Of a stretch of 64,000 nt of DNA, positions 9,650 through 22,100 are shown one piece after another (position 1 is the stretch's first letter; each line of letters opens with the position of its first letter). The notes beneath the pieces were generated by a model. It ran no database searches. It had not been told where the DNA came from and worked only from the letters and a program-made list of their open reading frames with translations. This DNA is from Coniella vitis (Eukaryota > Ascomycota > Sordariomycetes > Diaporthales > Schizoparmaceae), in NCBI GenBank assembly GCA_011317545.1, contig WUJK01000013.1, forward strand, positions 372,001 to 436,000, given 5' to 3'. Made by a program: the position numbers and the translations under genes.

Positions 9650-12600
9650 TATAGCACTATTATAGTATTACTCGAACTCCTTAAGAGTAATTATATCTTT
9701 AAATTCGGATAATAGCTACTAGTCTAGCTAATCCTATCCGACCTACTTAACTAGGACTTTGTATTATAGCGTTTCGTCCGTTTTCGTATAGCCTCTACGC
9801 GGCTTATTATATACTCTAATAATACTTTCTACCTAATATTCGGGTTCCTTTCCCTCTTTAACTATAATAGGGTTAGGCCGGTATTCCCTTTATACCTATA
9901 ACGGGAGCGGGTCTTATATAGCTTAAATTAGGAGATCTATATAGAAATAAGGGTAAATACCTAGCGGGATATCTAATTCTACTATATAAGGGCTAACGAT
10001 ATATATTACGGTATATTTATCGTATAGCTAGGCTAATTTCTTTAAAGGGCGGTTAGTAGTAATATTTCGTAGGGAGAGTTAAACTTTATCGCCCTTAATA
10101 AGCCGCTCTATAACTACTTATAACTTATTCGTAGATTCTTCTATTCGTTACTACGCGACTATTATTACGGCTTAAGCGAAAGTAGTTATATCTTTAAGCC
10201 GTTAAACGAAGTTCTCGGCCTAAACTCTAGGCGCTTACGCTAATAATATACTATACTCTACCTATTCGATTAGATCTATATAATAGCTATATAGGATAAA
10301 AAATAGGCTAAGGCTAATTATACTAATATCCCTATTATTAATAGCTAGTTAAGCGCCGGGTAAGAGTATCGGCTAATCTAATTATATATATATAACGAAC
10401 GCTCGGAGGTAGTTTATAACCTCTTAGTTTACCCTTTCTATAGCTCTATCCGTTTATAGGTAGAAAGCGGTATTTAAGCGCTACTCTATCTTTATAAGCT
10501 TATATAATCGGCGCTAAAACCCTCCTACCTAGTTTAAGCCTTAGTTGCTAACTATTACCTTAGGGAAACTATAGAACCGCTAGTAATAGTATAAGAACCG
10601 CTCTATATATACTTCCGCGCTTATACTATATATAGCTTTAAGTATAATAGCTTTCGTTAATCGGTCTATAATTACTATTAAGTAAGCCTCTCTTATATCG
10701 TCCTTATAGGGGAGGTCGATTATAAAGTCTACGGATAACTCGCTCTATACCCGCTTAGGTATTAGTAGGGGCTTAAGAAAGCCCTTCCTCTAGTACCTCT
10801 ATACTATCTTATATCTATAAACGTTATAATTTCGTATAAACCGCCGAATACTACGGTATATACCTAGCTAAAAATAGCCCCTTATTATTATCGTAATAAT
10901 AATATCCCTTCCTAGGTAGCTAGATAGGGTGGAATCGTAGATACTCTATATTAGTTTAGTATATAGGGGTTCCTAATCGGGTAATTAGAGCTATTTATAG
11001 AACCTAAGTAATCCTTTCTTATCGATCGAGTACTCCGCTATAAATACCTTAATAGGCTTACTTTCGGATATCCGTAGGTAAGGGGGAAAAGAGCGTTTAC
11101 CCCTACGGATTATACCTATAAGCTAGGAGTATACCTTATTATATAAGGTAGTATTATCCTATAGGCGCTAGAGCTCCTCTTATATAAAAACCTCGCTACC
11201 TATTAGTAATAGCTCGTTATATACTATAACTTAGCTTATCTCTATCGATAATAAAAGCTGGATTTATCTACCGGCGAGGCGTTCGTTAGATATATTATAT
11301 AGTATATCCTACTCCCTCCTCGAGAGGGCGTTTAAACGCTTACTAGCTACTCCCGCGCGGTAGATTAAGTAGTATCGAAAACGAGCTATCGTCTCGGACT
11401 AGCAGACCTACCTTTCGGTAAAACGCCGTAATATTATAAAATATTCGAGGTTCTTATAATCCGAGTAAATCGTAAATAATAGTATAATACCCCTAAGCTT
11501 TATATCCTATACTCTTAAGTAATTAATAACGGCTAGTAATTCCTTATTATAGATCTTATAGTTATACTCTATAGGGCTTAGGTAGCGTAAATAGTATACT
11601 ACCGGGCGGAGGATATTATACTTATCCCTCTAAGAGAGGTAGCCGCCTAACGAATAGTTAGAATAGTCCGCCTTTAGTATTATCTCCTTATCTAGATCCT
11701 ATTAGGCGAGTACGGGTTTACTAATAAAGAGATGCTTTAGCTATTCGAATATAGCTTCTTCCTACTCCCCGAACCTAAATAAGACCCCCTTCTTAGTTAA
11801 GGTTAGGAGGGGCCCTACGATTTCGGAATAATTAGCGATAAACTAATAATAGAAGTTTATAAATCCTAGGAAGCTACGGACTCCCTTAACTATCTTCGGA
11901 GCCTCCTAATCGCATATAGCGTATACCTTCTCGGGGTTTATATAGATCCCTACCCCCGCTTCGATAATAAAGCCTAGGTACTTTATCTCGGTTACGCCGA
12001 ATTCGTATTTAGCGATATCTAGATTTAGACCTATTACTTTAAAAGCGCGTAATACTAGCTTTACTTTTACTCGGTAGTCTTTAGTCGTACCGTCGGTATA
12101 TATTAGAATATTATCGATATAGGCTAAATAGAAGATATTTAGATAGGGGCGTAGAGTATTATTAATATAACGCTGGAATATCGCGGGAGCGCCTATAAGT
12201 CCGAACGGGGTTATTAGCTACTCGAAGAGGCCGTACCTTATATAAAAGGCGGTCTTCTACTCGTCTCCTTCCTTAATATAAAGCTTATAAAACGCTATTT
12301 ATATATTAAGCTTAGTAAAATATTTAGCGTTTACGATATTAAATAGGGTCTCTTTAATAAGGGGGAGCGGGTAGTAGTCGGCTTCCGAAATAGCGTTAAA
12401 TATATAGTAATCTATATAAAAACGGAGGCCGCCCCCTAGTTTCTTAATAAAGATTATAGGAGCTCCTACTAAGGAGCTATTAGCTCTAATATAGCCTATA
12501 TCGAGTAGCTCGGTAAGAGTCTTCCTTAGTACGATAAGTTCTTCTCTAGATATCCCATATAACGGGCCCTATAAGGCGTTTATAGTAGACCTATCCGCCT

Positions 12601-13300
12601 TCTTATATAGCCGAATCTTATAATCCGCTCCCTCTTTATATAGCGGTAGCGCGGAAGCTATATCCTTATTAAAGAGGTTCCGGAACTTATAATACTCTAA
12701 GGGGAGTTTCTCGTTAACCGAGGATTCTACTTTCGGTAATAAGGCCTTAGTAATATCGGCTATTATAATATTAAAAAACGCTATTTAAGCGGTACTTAAG
12801 CGTTTTATACGCCGAACTTCGCTCTAGATAGTAAGGGTATTAATAGATATATAATTAAAGTTCTTAGGGCTATATCCTTACTCCTAAACCTTTAGTCCTC
12901 CTATTTATCCGATACTTAGGTAGTACTTATAAGCTATATATATTACCCTTTCTCTTTCTACCTAAGGTTTTCCTAAAACGAGGTTATACTAAAGGCGGGG
13001 GATTATATAGGCCTAAATACGATATAAATACCCGTTTAGGTTTATATTAAGGTAGGTTATATAGCGGATAATAGGCTATTTATATAATATTCTCTCCCTT
13101 AACGATTAATAGAGGGTCTTAGGCGGGATAGATATATACGGAAGTCTTAACTTATATATAAGTATCTCGCTTATAGTAGAATAGTAGTTATAGCTAGAGT
13201 TAATAAATATTAGGATAAATAGAGTTAAATTATAGAATAGGTCTATTATAAAATAGTTCCTATTTATCTAACGCTTTACTTCTTATAGGCTAAAATCGAG
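9650..13300 (-). pseudogene. pol of the minus-strand chromovirus (RT, RNase H, integrase, chromodomain), RIP-broken
   Basis: Read on the minus strand: the reverse transcriptase core PFGLIGAPAIFQRYIN followed by YLAYIDNILIYTD (about 12093-12210; the family has PFGLTNAPATFQ and YLDDILIYS), integrase with VDFIIDLP (about 10705-10735) and a C-terminal chromodomain-like segment (YKVLVK.VG.D..D..LLSEFKDITLLKEFE, about 9660-9790). The chromodomain places it among chromoviruses, whose integrase tail binds modified histones and steers insertion into heterochromatin. TAA and TAG at Gln/Trp positions destroy every domain. Gag should lie at about 13.4-14.6 kb; I did not resolve its frame. Confidence 0.75.
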
Positions 13301-14715
13301 ACCTATAAGCTCTTATACGCGATTCTATATAGGAATAGCTAGTTTTCCTCCTATTCCTCGGTAATATTATTAAGGTCGATAAGGTTAGTATCGGCAATAT
13401 TAATATCCGTCTCCCGTATAGCTCCTAAACTAGTAAGCGGGCGTACGGGTAGGAAGGGGTAACGAGCGATTCTATAGTTCGAATATCCGTACCTATAATA
13501 GAATCCCTACTCTTTCCTACGCCTAATCTCCGCCTAGTTAACCCACCTTATATACTACTTATTAGCCTATAGAGCGTTAATACTAGTTATAACCGTATCC
13601 CTATCGGGATCTATATAAGGGTTTTATAATTTCTATCCGTTTCCTCCTGCTTATTAGATCGTCCTAAAGCGCTATATTATAGCTCCGGATAAATAGCTTA
13701 AGGGCGAAGCGTAGCTATTATCTCGGATAGCGATATAGCTTTTTAGCTTAGCCGAGATATAGAACGCTTTCTTTACCTAATCGTTATATATCGATAATAT
13801 TTCTATACTAATAAGCTATATACGTAATACGCTATTAATAGCGCCCTCTAGGTATATTAACTTAACTAAGTCCGGCTACTCTATACCGCCGGAGTCTACT
13901 AGTAACTTCTCCTATTAGGAGAAGAAGTTAGGGAAGGATTAGCCTTTCTTCTAAGTAAAGCTCCTAAGCCTCTAAGAAGTAGCGATAGTATAATTCTTAT
14001 TATAATATCGGTAGCGGAGCTATTATAGGAATAAGGAGGGTTTCTAGAGGCCGTACTCTCCTCCTACGATATAGTAACTCCTCGCTATAACCTTTATATC
14101 TCCCTCTAAGTACTTATAGATTTCTTAGAACTTATCTATATAATTCCCGATAAAGCAGGTATCTCGGACGAGTTTATACCTTATAGTATGCTCCTAAGCT
14201 AGGAATTAAGTATATATACCCTTAAAGTTCGCTAGCTAAGAAAGGGGCTTACGTTTAGGTATAACTATACTCTCTAGGGCCTTATTTACGTTAACGTCGG
14301 CGTCTTCTATATTTTAAGAGGTAGAGGTATAGGTATCTTCTAGTTCGTTAGGTGCTAGGTTAGGGTATTCGGCTGCTATATTACTAATACTTACTAATAG
14401 CTCCTATAATAATAGGCTATAGGATTATTCGATTTACGTAAGTCGTATTATAAGCGCTTCCAGGTTTCGTACGCTATCTTCGCACTACTATTATACTACT
14501 CCTTTAATAATATACCGCTATTCTTCTATTATTTAAGTAACTATCTATTATATAGTTATTATTATACTATTATTATCGTTATTCGCTTAGGTAGGGAGTT
14601 GCCCGAATTGCTTATCGTAGGGGTACGATATCCTAAGGCTATACGCTAAATAAGCATATAAATACCGTTAGATATATAGGGTAGGTAGAAATAAAGTTAG
14701 TTAAATATAAATAGG

Positions 14716-15047
14716 TATCGAGAGAGCGTTTATAGTTTCGATCCCTAATTTCTATTATTAACTAACTTAAGGAGAGAAGTAAGAATAGTATCTATATAGC
14801 AGCGTAAGAGCTACTCTTAAGTAGCTCTTACGTTTAGGATCCACCCGTAGATAGAGTTTTCTATAGGTCCACCGTCGATACGGGTCCTCTTATCGATAGT
14901 CTTTTATACGGCTCGTAAGCTACTCGGGAGACGCTCTTGTTTAGCGCTTATATAATGCCAGTCTCTAGACGAGAAGGGAATATACTAACCAAGGCTTCGT
15001 GCCCTAGTGTGCCGAAGCCGTGCATTTACCCGTGGGCCTATGATATT
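14716..15047 (-). repeat. 5' LTR of the minus-strand chromovirus
   Basis: It matches 7793-8124. Its outer right end (about 14930-15047) keeps many TG and CA pairs (for example GTGCCCTAGTGTGCC), whereas the same bases in the inner position of the other LTR are converted to TA. Confidence 0.85.
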
Positions 15048-17430
15048 TTCATAGCTATATTTAGAATATTAAAGAAGATTAAATTAAAAACCCCCCCTTA
15101 GATATATATAGGGATACCCGGGGTATTTATAAAGAATATATCTCTAAATAATATCCAATCTTTAACCCGGTTATTACCCCTTTCGTTAAGCTTACCCGGC
15201 TTATAAGGAGTATAGATTATATTAAAATCGCCCTTAACTACTTATCTCTATATAAGTAGACTATTTAGTATATAATCGAATATTATATCCTCCCTAAGCG
15301 CCCGGTAAATATTAATTAAAAGGACCCCTAATACCTTTAGTTAAAATCCGTCCCTTATAATAAAAGGCTATTATTACTTTATATATAGCCTATAACCCCG
15401 TTATATATATATTAGGACCCGGGGCTTATTACCGAATAACTTCTACCGCTTTTCCTTATAATAAGCTATCGGATCCCCTCCCTAATTATCTACCGGCGAG
15501 AAAAGCTTATAAATAGGGTACCTTTAAATTCTCGTATTATATATTATATATAGCTCCTAGACCTATATAACGTTTACCCCCTACTTAATATAGAGTACTA
15601 ATAGTATAATATAGGTAGATTATTTCTTCCCTATATTCGTTTAGGCGATTATAAGAGGAGCTCCCTAGCTATTAAAAGGGTATATTCTATTTATATATAG
15701 GGGGAATAGTAATATTTAAGCCCCCTTAGGAGCTAAGGATTATAACTATATTATTATCGTCCTTAACTATATCCCCCGGAGGTATAAGCTCTCTCTTTAT
15801 AATAGGGCTAGAACCCTCCGGAGATAGTATATTAGCCGGGTCGAGCTATAAGCGCTATTATAAGCCGGTCGGCGGTATATAATCGCAGATATTATTATAA
15901 GGCTACTTCCGAAAGGGGCCTTCGATAAATAGCTACTCTATAGGCTTAATAGGGGGTTAAAGCTCTTATTAGCTACTAATAATATCTATAGCTATATTTA
16001 TATTATTATAATAAGCCTTACTTATATTCCTAATCCTCTTAAGCTTAGAGATAAATAGGTAATAAAGCTACCTATTAATTATTATAGGGGCGGTAATATA
16101 GCTAAAGTAGCTAGAGCGGACCGGCTTATAATAATTATTATACCTAGAAGGAAGCGTATAAACCTCCCCTTCCTAAGTATATTAAGTATTAGAATAGGTA
16201 GGGTATTACCTACTCCTTATATAACGCTTAGTTAAATAATAGCTAAAATAGCCGTTTATATAGAAAGAGAGTCTTTCTATCTTCTATATTAGCCGGGTAT
16301 AAGGTAGGTTAAAAACCTAGAAGGGTTATACTTTATATAAAAAGGATATTAGCTAGGTAATAATACTTATAATAGGGTTATATCCGTTTATAAAAAGCTT
16401 ATAGGAAATAAGCTCGACTCCTATTTATATTATAGCCTCCTCCTAGATATACTCCTTAGGAGAAACCCTTTAATATATAAAGGGGTTATAAAGCTCCCTC
16501 GGAACCCCGGTCGGTATATAGGTAACCTAGGTCTATAATATAATCGCCGAGGATATTTATATTAGCTCTAATAGCTTATCCTTTAAAGGGTTAATAAAAA
16601 GCCTATCCTAAACCTCCTTATTAGTAAGGCGTAAAGCTTAGCTAATAGGGGTTTTAATAATTATTATTATATTAATTATAAGGATCTAAAGCTAAGTATA
16701 AATACCTAGCTTAAATCCCTAAAGGGGTAAGCTTATAAGCGTATTATAAGGGGTAGCCCTAAGGAGGATCCTTATATTATATCCCTATTACCGGCTATAT
16801 TAGGGGCCGGCTTTTCGAATATAATAAGCCGGCTCCGCCGGGAGCCTAGCGGCTATACTTATAACGATAGCTTAGCTTTAACCCTACTAAGGGTATTAAG
16901 CGGGTAAAGATAGCTATTAGGGGTAAAATACTATTTATAAAGTAGTAATAGGAGGAGTTAGGTATATCGGAATAGACCGGCTAATAGCCGGGTTCGATAA
17001 AAAATTTTTAAGCTTACGCTTAATTATAGCTAGGAGTTAAGAGTATACCCTCTCTATATAAAAACGCTCCTTACTCTATAAAGGGCCTTTAAAGGTATTA
17101 ACTAGTTTTCTTAGGGTTTTATCTACCGCTAGTAGAACTATCTCCTAAGCTATAAATATATAGCGTATACCTATAAGGAGGGTCTTAATTATATTAGGGG
17201 CGAGGGAGTTATCTTAATAAGTAATAATATCCTCCTATAATTATAGCGTAATACCGCGATACCTCTTCTACTATATAGGGGAGTAAATCGAATCCGTAAT
17301 AGAACTAATATCCGTCCTAGGTATTAATCCCTTAGGCGGTAGCGAGCCGCCCTATATTACGTCTATAAATAGGGCCTCTTATAAGGCTATCCTACGACCG
17401 TATTTACCTATATATAAATAGGTTAGATAT
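15048..17430 (-). mobile_element. Tad1-like non-LTR retrotransposon, 5' part (ORF1 and endonuclease), RIP-mutated
   Basis: On the minus strand near 15187-15234 the frame reads KGDFNIIYTPYKPGKLNERG, the GDFN catalytic box of the APE-like endonuclease, followed by a W-containing helix and TPGIPIYI. Near 16120-16275 the frame shows spaced Cys/Tyr codons (C-x2-C-like repeats) that fit the zinc knuckles of the LINE gag-like ORF1. The 5' end is taken at about 17430, where the base composition changes and the antisense frame of the old Gypsy element begins. Counting both halves, the LINE is about 5.9 kb. Confidence 0.7.
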
Positions 17431-17935
17431 TAGTGAATTATTAGCAAAACCGTACGCACCCTTAATAAAAGCAGGCGTATACGAGAAAGGTATCGGGAAG
17501 GATAAACCTCTAATATATAGAGAACTAAGGTTTAGAAACCTATTAAAATCTATAGTCGATTAATCTATAGTATCGAATTCCTCTATTAGCGAATTAGGAA
17601 ACGCCTTAGGTAAAGGACCCGCTAATACCGAAACCGCCGCCTTCTTTTTAGCCTCCTCTCGCTCTATACGCTCTAACTCCTTTATAGAATTAAGGCTATA
17701 ATAAATAGCCCGTATTATCTTCTTAAACTAAGTACGCTTCTACTTATATAATCTCTTAACCTCTATAATAGTATTATATAGTTTACTCTTAGCAGACTCT
17801 AGCTAATCCTTAAACTATTAATATTAAACCCCGATATAACGAATCTTTATAATAGATAACCCTTATATATTATACCGTAAGCAACCTATATAAATATACC
17901 TAATATACCGAGATAAATTTTCTATCGAAACTTAA
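17430..17935 (-). pseudogene. Antisense coiled-coil frame in the old Gypsy remnant
   Basis: Read on the minus strand, this frame is interrupted only by TAA/TAG and shows a long charged helix (ESAKSKLYNTIIEVKRLYK, then KKIIRAIYYSLNSIKELERI, then EREEAKKKAAVSVLAG) followed by GPLPKAFPNSLIEEFDTID and a further open stretch. The heptad-like spacing suggests a coiled coil. It lies between pol and the 3' LTR and opposite to the element, as in the younger relative, but the sequence is not obviously the same protein. Function is unknown. Confidence 0.45.
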
Positions 17936-18182
17936 TATAAAGTAATTCCGTAACCTTTATAATAAGAGTAAGAAGGTATAATTATAGCGTTTTAAAGAAT
18001 AATAGATAAGAGAAAATTCTTTTAATAAGCTTTCTCTAAACGAGATTTTTAAAAATAACTTTTATTAATTCTAAACGATATAACGAATTAAGAAAATATA
18101 ATCCGAAGTAAGAATATTAAGCAAGATTACTTACGGAAATAACTATAGTCTTTAGGGATAAAGACCGATAGAAGGGAGATAA
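17430..18182 (+). mobile_element. 3' internal remnant of an old Ty3/Gypsy element
   Basis: This piece ends in a purine tract (GAAGGGAGATAA) immediately before an LTR start (18183), the same arrangement as at 25415-25432 of the younger element, so it is the 3' internal end of an older plus-strand relative. The rest of that element, including pol, is not to its left; the LINE abuts it instead, so the LINE probably inserted into it. Confidence 0.65.
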
Positions 18183-18315
18183 TATTATAACCTACGGTTA
18201 TATAAGTTATAGGAACGGGCTAATATAATATAGTATTAAACGCTAGGTCGGATCTATAATATAACCGATAGGATCTCTTATATAATTAGGAAAGGAATTA
18301 CGGATAATATAATAG
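18183..18315 (+). repeat. First part of the old LTR, split by the younger element
   Basis: It begins TATTATAACCTACGG, the RIP-altered form of TGTTATGACCCATGA, the start of the younger LTR, and runs to the insertion point. It continues at 25894 after the 7.6 kb insertion. Both parts together are about 469 bases. Confidence 0.75.
18311..18315. repeat. Target-site duplication AATAG, left copy
   Basis: AATAG directly before the left LTR (18316) is repeated directly after the right LTR (25889-25893). Five bases is the usual length for Ty3/Gypsy integrases. Confidence 0.85.
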
Positions 18316-18772
18316 TGTTATGACCCATGAACATGCAGGTCACAGGAACAGGCCAGCGTAACCATATGCCAGCAAATCGGAACCTCAACGGACCGATAGG
18401 GATCTCTTATATAAGGAACACGGATAACATAATCAGGGTTAGGGTAAAAGCCCATAAGAGATCAATATTGCCCATCGGACAGTTAATAGGCAACTATAGG
18501 CATTAATGGGCTCAGATAGGCCACGTATTAATAAATAGAATAACGGAAGGATATAAGGACGATAGATTTCCTAGCTATTAGATAGTTTTCCTTATAGTCT
18601 TTAGTTATAAATCTAAGTATTATTTTATATAATAGGGTAATCCCTCTTAATTACTTATAATACTTAATATTACTCGATAACGTACGAAGACTTAAAGGTA
18701 ATACTTCCCCACCTACTAATATACAACTTATAGGTATTTCCAGAATCCGGGATTTAGGTAAGGATTATTATA
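18316..18772 (+). repeat. 5' LTR of the plus-strand chromovirus
   Basis: The first 230 bases or so keep many CA and TG pairs (CCATGAACATGCAGGTCACA), unlike the equivalent inner bases of the right LTR (CCTATAAATATATAGGTTATA). Confidence 0.9.
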
Positions 18773-19199
18773 TTTTCACAACTCTTATTCAGGACGGTCT
18801 ATATATACCTCTTAGGTAATATTAAGTATAGTAATAGCTCCTTAAACTCCTACCCTATTTACCTTAGGCGAAGGACGTTATTAGGTCGTAACTTAGGAAG
18901 ATATAATACGCTAATTAATCGAACTTACCCAATAACTCGCTATACTCCGGTAGAACTAGGAATAGCAGAATCGCACTATCTATAGGCAGGCCTAACAGCT
19001 CGAATAATACTAAGCTATAGCTACTATAACCCCGGCGCCTATTATTCAGAATACCGGTAACGGCTATAAGATAGATAAACCTATTATATATAACGGTAAC
19101 TAGAAGACGCTTTAAGGGTTCCTTACCTATTATAAGGCGTACTTCCTATATAACGTAGTATAATTTACTACCGAACCCGATAAAGTTATCCTAGCCGGT

Positions 19200-22100
19200 A
19201 TACGACTCGAAAAGGACGTACTTATCTAATACGAACCCTTACTTCGTAACTATATTAAATATCTAAGCAAGCTCGATTAACGCAAAATAACTACTAAGAA
19301 TATATTCGATTTATTCGCAGGATTCGAACGTATCCTTAAGGAAATATTTAGTAATCCTAACGAAGAACGGACTATAGCGTAGCAACTTATAGAACTTAAA
19401 TAGAATAAATCTGCTTTAGCCTATACGGTCCGCTTTAAGTAACTCTTAATACGCCTCCCTTAGGAAGATAAGAACCTTATAGAATACTACTATAGAGGAC
19501 TTAAGGATAAGGTTAAGGACGAAATCTCTAAGCAGGACTAGCCTAAAGACTTTACGATATTTAGTAATAATACTATCCGTATCGATAACCGTCTCTATAA
19601 AAGATATATAGAGAAAAGCAAGAAAGGAGGAAGCTATACTATATAAAGGAATTACGCTAATACGGGACGGCGGATTTAATAGATAACTAACCGCAGCTTC
19701 CAGCAATAAGGTACGGCGGTTAGCGGCATTATATACTTAGGCCCTATAGAGCTCGACGCAGCTTAACGCAAACCTATAAGCAAGGAATGCTTTAACTATG
19801 GTAAGACAGGCTACTTCGTACGAGAGTGCCGATAACCTAAGAAACCCAGAGAATTTAAGAAAGTCCCCGAAGGACGATAAGCCAATATTATAATACGTAA
19901 GACTACAGACTCCACTCCTAGCTAAAACTAGCTTTTAGAGTAAGTATCGGACGACTCCGATTATAGACTCCTTAACTAGACCTTCTATTATAAGGATAAT
20001 TATATAACGTACCTCTCGGTAAAGTAAGGCTTAGGATAGTTCCCTTAGAAACCTCGTAAGGAACGATAAATTATAATCACCTAGAGGACGCCTCTCCTAA
20101 TAGACACTTTATAAAGTAATATTACGGAAATCACGGAATAATAGGAAACGCTTAGTATCGGTTAGAATACTAGCACCCAAACAATTAACGAAGAAATAAG
20201 CTTAGAATTAGAAAGCTTTATAAACGAAGATATTAATAAAGGAGACGTATACTACCTTATCCACGGTATTATATTTAGAGAACTATTCCGAATAATATCT
20301 TATTAAGATAAAACCCCCCTAGTATAGGAAGATACGCGAATTAATCACCTCTACGAAAAGCACCACTAGATTATATAGTTTGCCTGCATTATATATAATT
20401 ATAGATAATACTTTAAATATAAGGTAACTAACGAGTAGTTCCCTACGCGCGAAATAGGGTATAGTATTATCGCCTACGATAACGATAATAGCGACTATTA
20501 TAAAGTACTTAGAATAAGGGGAAACTACGCTAGCATTAGTCTTATATATAATACCCCCTACGAATATACTACGCGATAAGTAAAATAGTACTAATATATA
20601 ATACCCTAGTACGCACCTTACGCGTAAGAAAAAGCGCTCGATTAGCATAGAATACGCGAATAGAAATAAAGGGAAAAGCTTATAAAGCCCGTATACGTAG
20701 AACCTACGTACTATAGCTTCTATAAACGCGCCGATTACGCAGAATACCTAGCGGATAAAGCGTATACTTACTATAACCTTAAAGATAGTTAACCCGGAGT
20801 ATAGACTCCCTATACGAAAGAAGAAAATGAAGCGCGCTTATAGCGATAAGCCGCAGTATATATACGATACGGGATATAATAAGCTAAGAACTTAGTATAA
20901 ATAGCAGCCCTTAGAATATAATAAGAATAGTAGAACCTAAAAGGCAAGGATCGCCTATAAGAGATAATAAGCGATTAGGACTTACGGCAAAGTCCCTCTA
21001 TACGATAGATAGCTCGACGTACGAATATTTGAAAATCGCAGTACGAATCAACGATAAATACTATACAGCACTCCTAGATAGCGGAGCATAAGGAAACTTT
21101 ATATCCCTAAGCGTTATTAATAGAGAACGGATACCTTAGAAGAAGAAGATAAAATCCTATAAACTTAGTACCGTAGAAGGTACGGAAGTCGCTTATAGCT
21201 AAGGTATTATCGATATAGAATCTAATTAATTACTAATCACGATCCGCGGACGCACGATACTAATAAACTTCGATATTACGGACACCGCATAATACGAGCT
21301 GATTTTAGGTATACTATAGTTAAGAAAGGAAAATCCTCGAATCGATTAGACTAATAGCTATATTTTATAGGATAAAGCGGATACCTAAAAAGCGGTTATA
21401 ATTAAAGGCGTAGGATCGGATTTAGTTACTAAGCAATACCTAGATAATAGGGGCTTAAACGAATTTATATATACCTCTAAATCGAGAAGAGCTAAGACGA
21501 TAACTACCCTAGGATATAATAAACCTCGATAGCTTATAGAGAAGGATCTAACGATAGTTAATACCTAATAAAAGAAGGGATACGGCAGATCAGGATACGA
21601 TATAACAGGATTCTATAGATAGTAGGATATATTATCGCGATAAGTTTAAGAAGGAACTAAGTATATATAACGATATCTCCTCGTAATAGTAACTATATAA
21701 GACGAAGATATATTTAGAGACCTCTCCGGTATACTAGAAGAGTATCGGAAGTTTATAAAACTATTTTAAGGAAAATTCGATAATAGCCTACTAAAGTACG
21801 GCCTATACGACTATAAGATCCTACTTAAAGAAGGAGAATAACTAAAGTTCTTTCCTATCTACGGATTAGACGAAGATAAACTTAAAGCACTTAGAGAATA
21901 TATCGACGAAAATCTTAAGAAAGGCTATATCAGACCCTTATATTTACTAGCAGGATACCTAATCCTATTTATACTAAAGAAAAATAGCAAACTACAACTA
22001 TACGTTAACTATCGGCAACTTAACAATATTATAATTAAGAATCGGTACCCCTTACCTCTCTTTAAAGAACTTAGAGATAAACTTAGAGGAGCCTAATAGT

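Larger units (their letters stand above)
7793..15047 (-). mobile_element. Ty3/Gypsy chromovirus, full length, RIP-mutated, inserted in the LINE
   Basis: Two 332-base LTRs (7793-8124 and 14716-15047) bound a 6.6 kb internal part read on the minus strand. A purine tract (AAGCGGGGGGG on the minus strand) touches the inner side of the left LTR, confirming that this is the 3' LTR. Pol signatures and a chromodomain are visible despite many RIP stops. The element splits the endonuclease domain of the LINE: the GDFN half lies to the right (15187-15234) and the SDH half to the left (about 7750). No clean target duplication was recognised. Confidence 0.85.

Noticed and set aside
19446..20648. Minus-strand frames of 86 and 109 codons in the plus chromovirus gag region
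   Set aside because: Very AT-rich, Ile/Tyr/Leu-biased products lying opposite gag; likely chance frames in RIP-mutated DNA.
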